Assembly: GCF_009725235.1 (NCBI RefSeq)
Contig: NZ_WJFC01000014.1
Coordinates: forward strand, 48,135-112,134
Direction of reading: 5' to 3'
Length of the DNA stretch: 64,000 nt
From: Scytonema sp. UIC 10036
GTDB lineage: Bacteria > Cyanobacteriota > Cyanobacteriia > Cyanobacteriales > Nostocaceae
Part shown: positions 63,748 through 64,000 of the stretch, one piece after another
Layout: every line of letters begins with the position of its first letter
How positions within the stretch are numbered: position 1 is the first letter of the stretch
Made by a program: the position numbers and the translations under genes
Notes under the pieces: generated by a model
The model's input: the letters and a program-made list of their open reading frames with translations, nothing else
The model's database searches: none
Told to the model about the DNA's origin: nothing

Positions 63748-64000
63748 TGTTCATTCCGACACCCACAAATATTGTATGCTGCATGATTTCATTGCTTAAC
63801 AAATTTATGTGAGTCCTATACATAATTCTAAAATCTCTACATAATAAGTAGTTTGTCTACAAGTTGTTACACATTTTTATAAATTTTGATTTTGAGGTCT
63901 TTTTCATGGCTATTGCCTTATTTGTAAAAAATTATTAAGAATAAAAGACTTTTCTTAATTTATGACAAAATTCTCAGTAAAACTACTGTGTTTACTTATG
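63748..64000. other. Intergenic at the window end
   Basis: AT-rich. No gene or conserved element is seen. A promoter for the minus-strand phosphoesterase is expected just upstream of 63747. Confidence 0.4.

Overview
The window looks like a chromosome segment of a filamentous, probably heterocyst-forming cyanobacterium. The evidence is the frequent GCGATCGC (HIP1) octamer, heptanucleotide tandem repeats, repeat families typical of Nostocales-type genomes, bd quinol oxidase plus cox-linked DUF2231 genes, and a methyltransferase closely resembling the cyanobacterial MPBQ/MSBQ enzyme of plastoquinone and tocopherol synthesis. No rRNA, tRNA or CRISPR array was seen.

Layout. 0-9 kb: a broken HipB-like regulator, a flavin oxidoreductase, then a minus-strand cobalamin uptake operon (riboswitch, DUF1636, BtuB, a 2Fe-2S protein, BtuF, BtuC, BtuD). 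9-19 kb: an accessory region with deletion scars of an AraC/siderophore-receptor locus, a broken four-helix-bundle gene, a three-gene Tn554-like transposon, an ISAs1-family transposase carrying a 56-bp palindromic insert, a GNAT-like gene pair and a second broken AraC gene. 19-23 kb: cydAB and a Phd/VapC toxin-antitoxin pair. 23-29 kb: an internally deleted IS and a two-gene anti-phage system (kinase-helicase plus PLD protein) matching type I Mokosh. 29-33 kb: eroded genes, including a cox operon cut inside ctaC and joined to a GMC oxidoreductase tail. 33-36 kb: feoA-feoB-feoC.

36-48 kb is the most unusual part: four more cobalamin riboswitches, all on the plus strand, among a mixture of intact and broken genes. 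These include DUF1636, DUF4346, two paralogous proteins of unknown function, a fatty acid desaturase, a cyclopropane-fatty-acid synthase, an MPBQ-type methyltransferase, CobW, and fragments of thyX, class I ribonucleotide reductase and a UbiH-like hydroxylase. Long direct repeats (121, 129 and 61 bp) mark the rearrangements. With the uptake operon at 2-9 kb the window has five cobalamin riboswitches. My reading is that this is a low-B12 response region: uptake (Btu), cobalt handling (CobW), B12-independent DNA-precursor enzymes (now decayed) and membrane-lipid or quinone tailoring.

48-64 kb: a zinc-ribbon membrane protein, a GNAT acetyltransferase, a 188-bp palindromic MITE, a Lin0512-family protein, a PsiE-like protein, a CHAT protease next to a pentapeptide-GAF-HATPase protein without the usual phospho-acceptor His, a lipase-like hydrolase, a MetRS of non-standard type with no recognisable start codon, an HMA-like membrane protein, RidA and a metallophosphoesterase.

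Several genes differ from an intact form by a single base, often in a G or C run. Some of this may be sequencing error, but the multi-gene junctions are real deletions or recombinations if the assembly is right.
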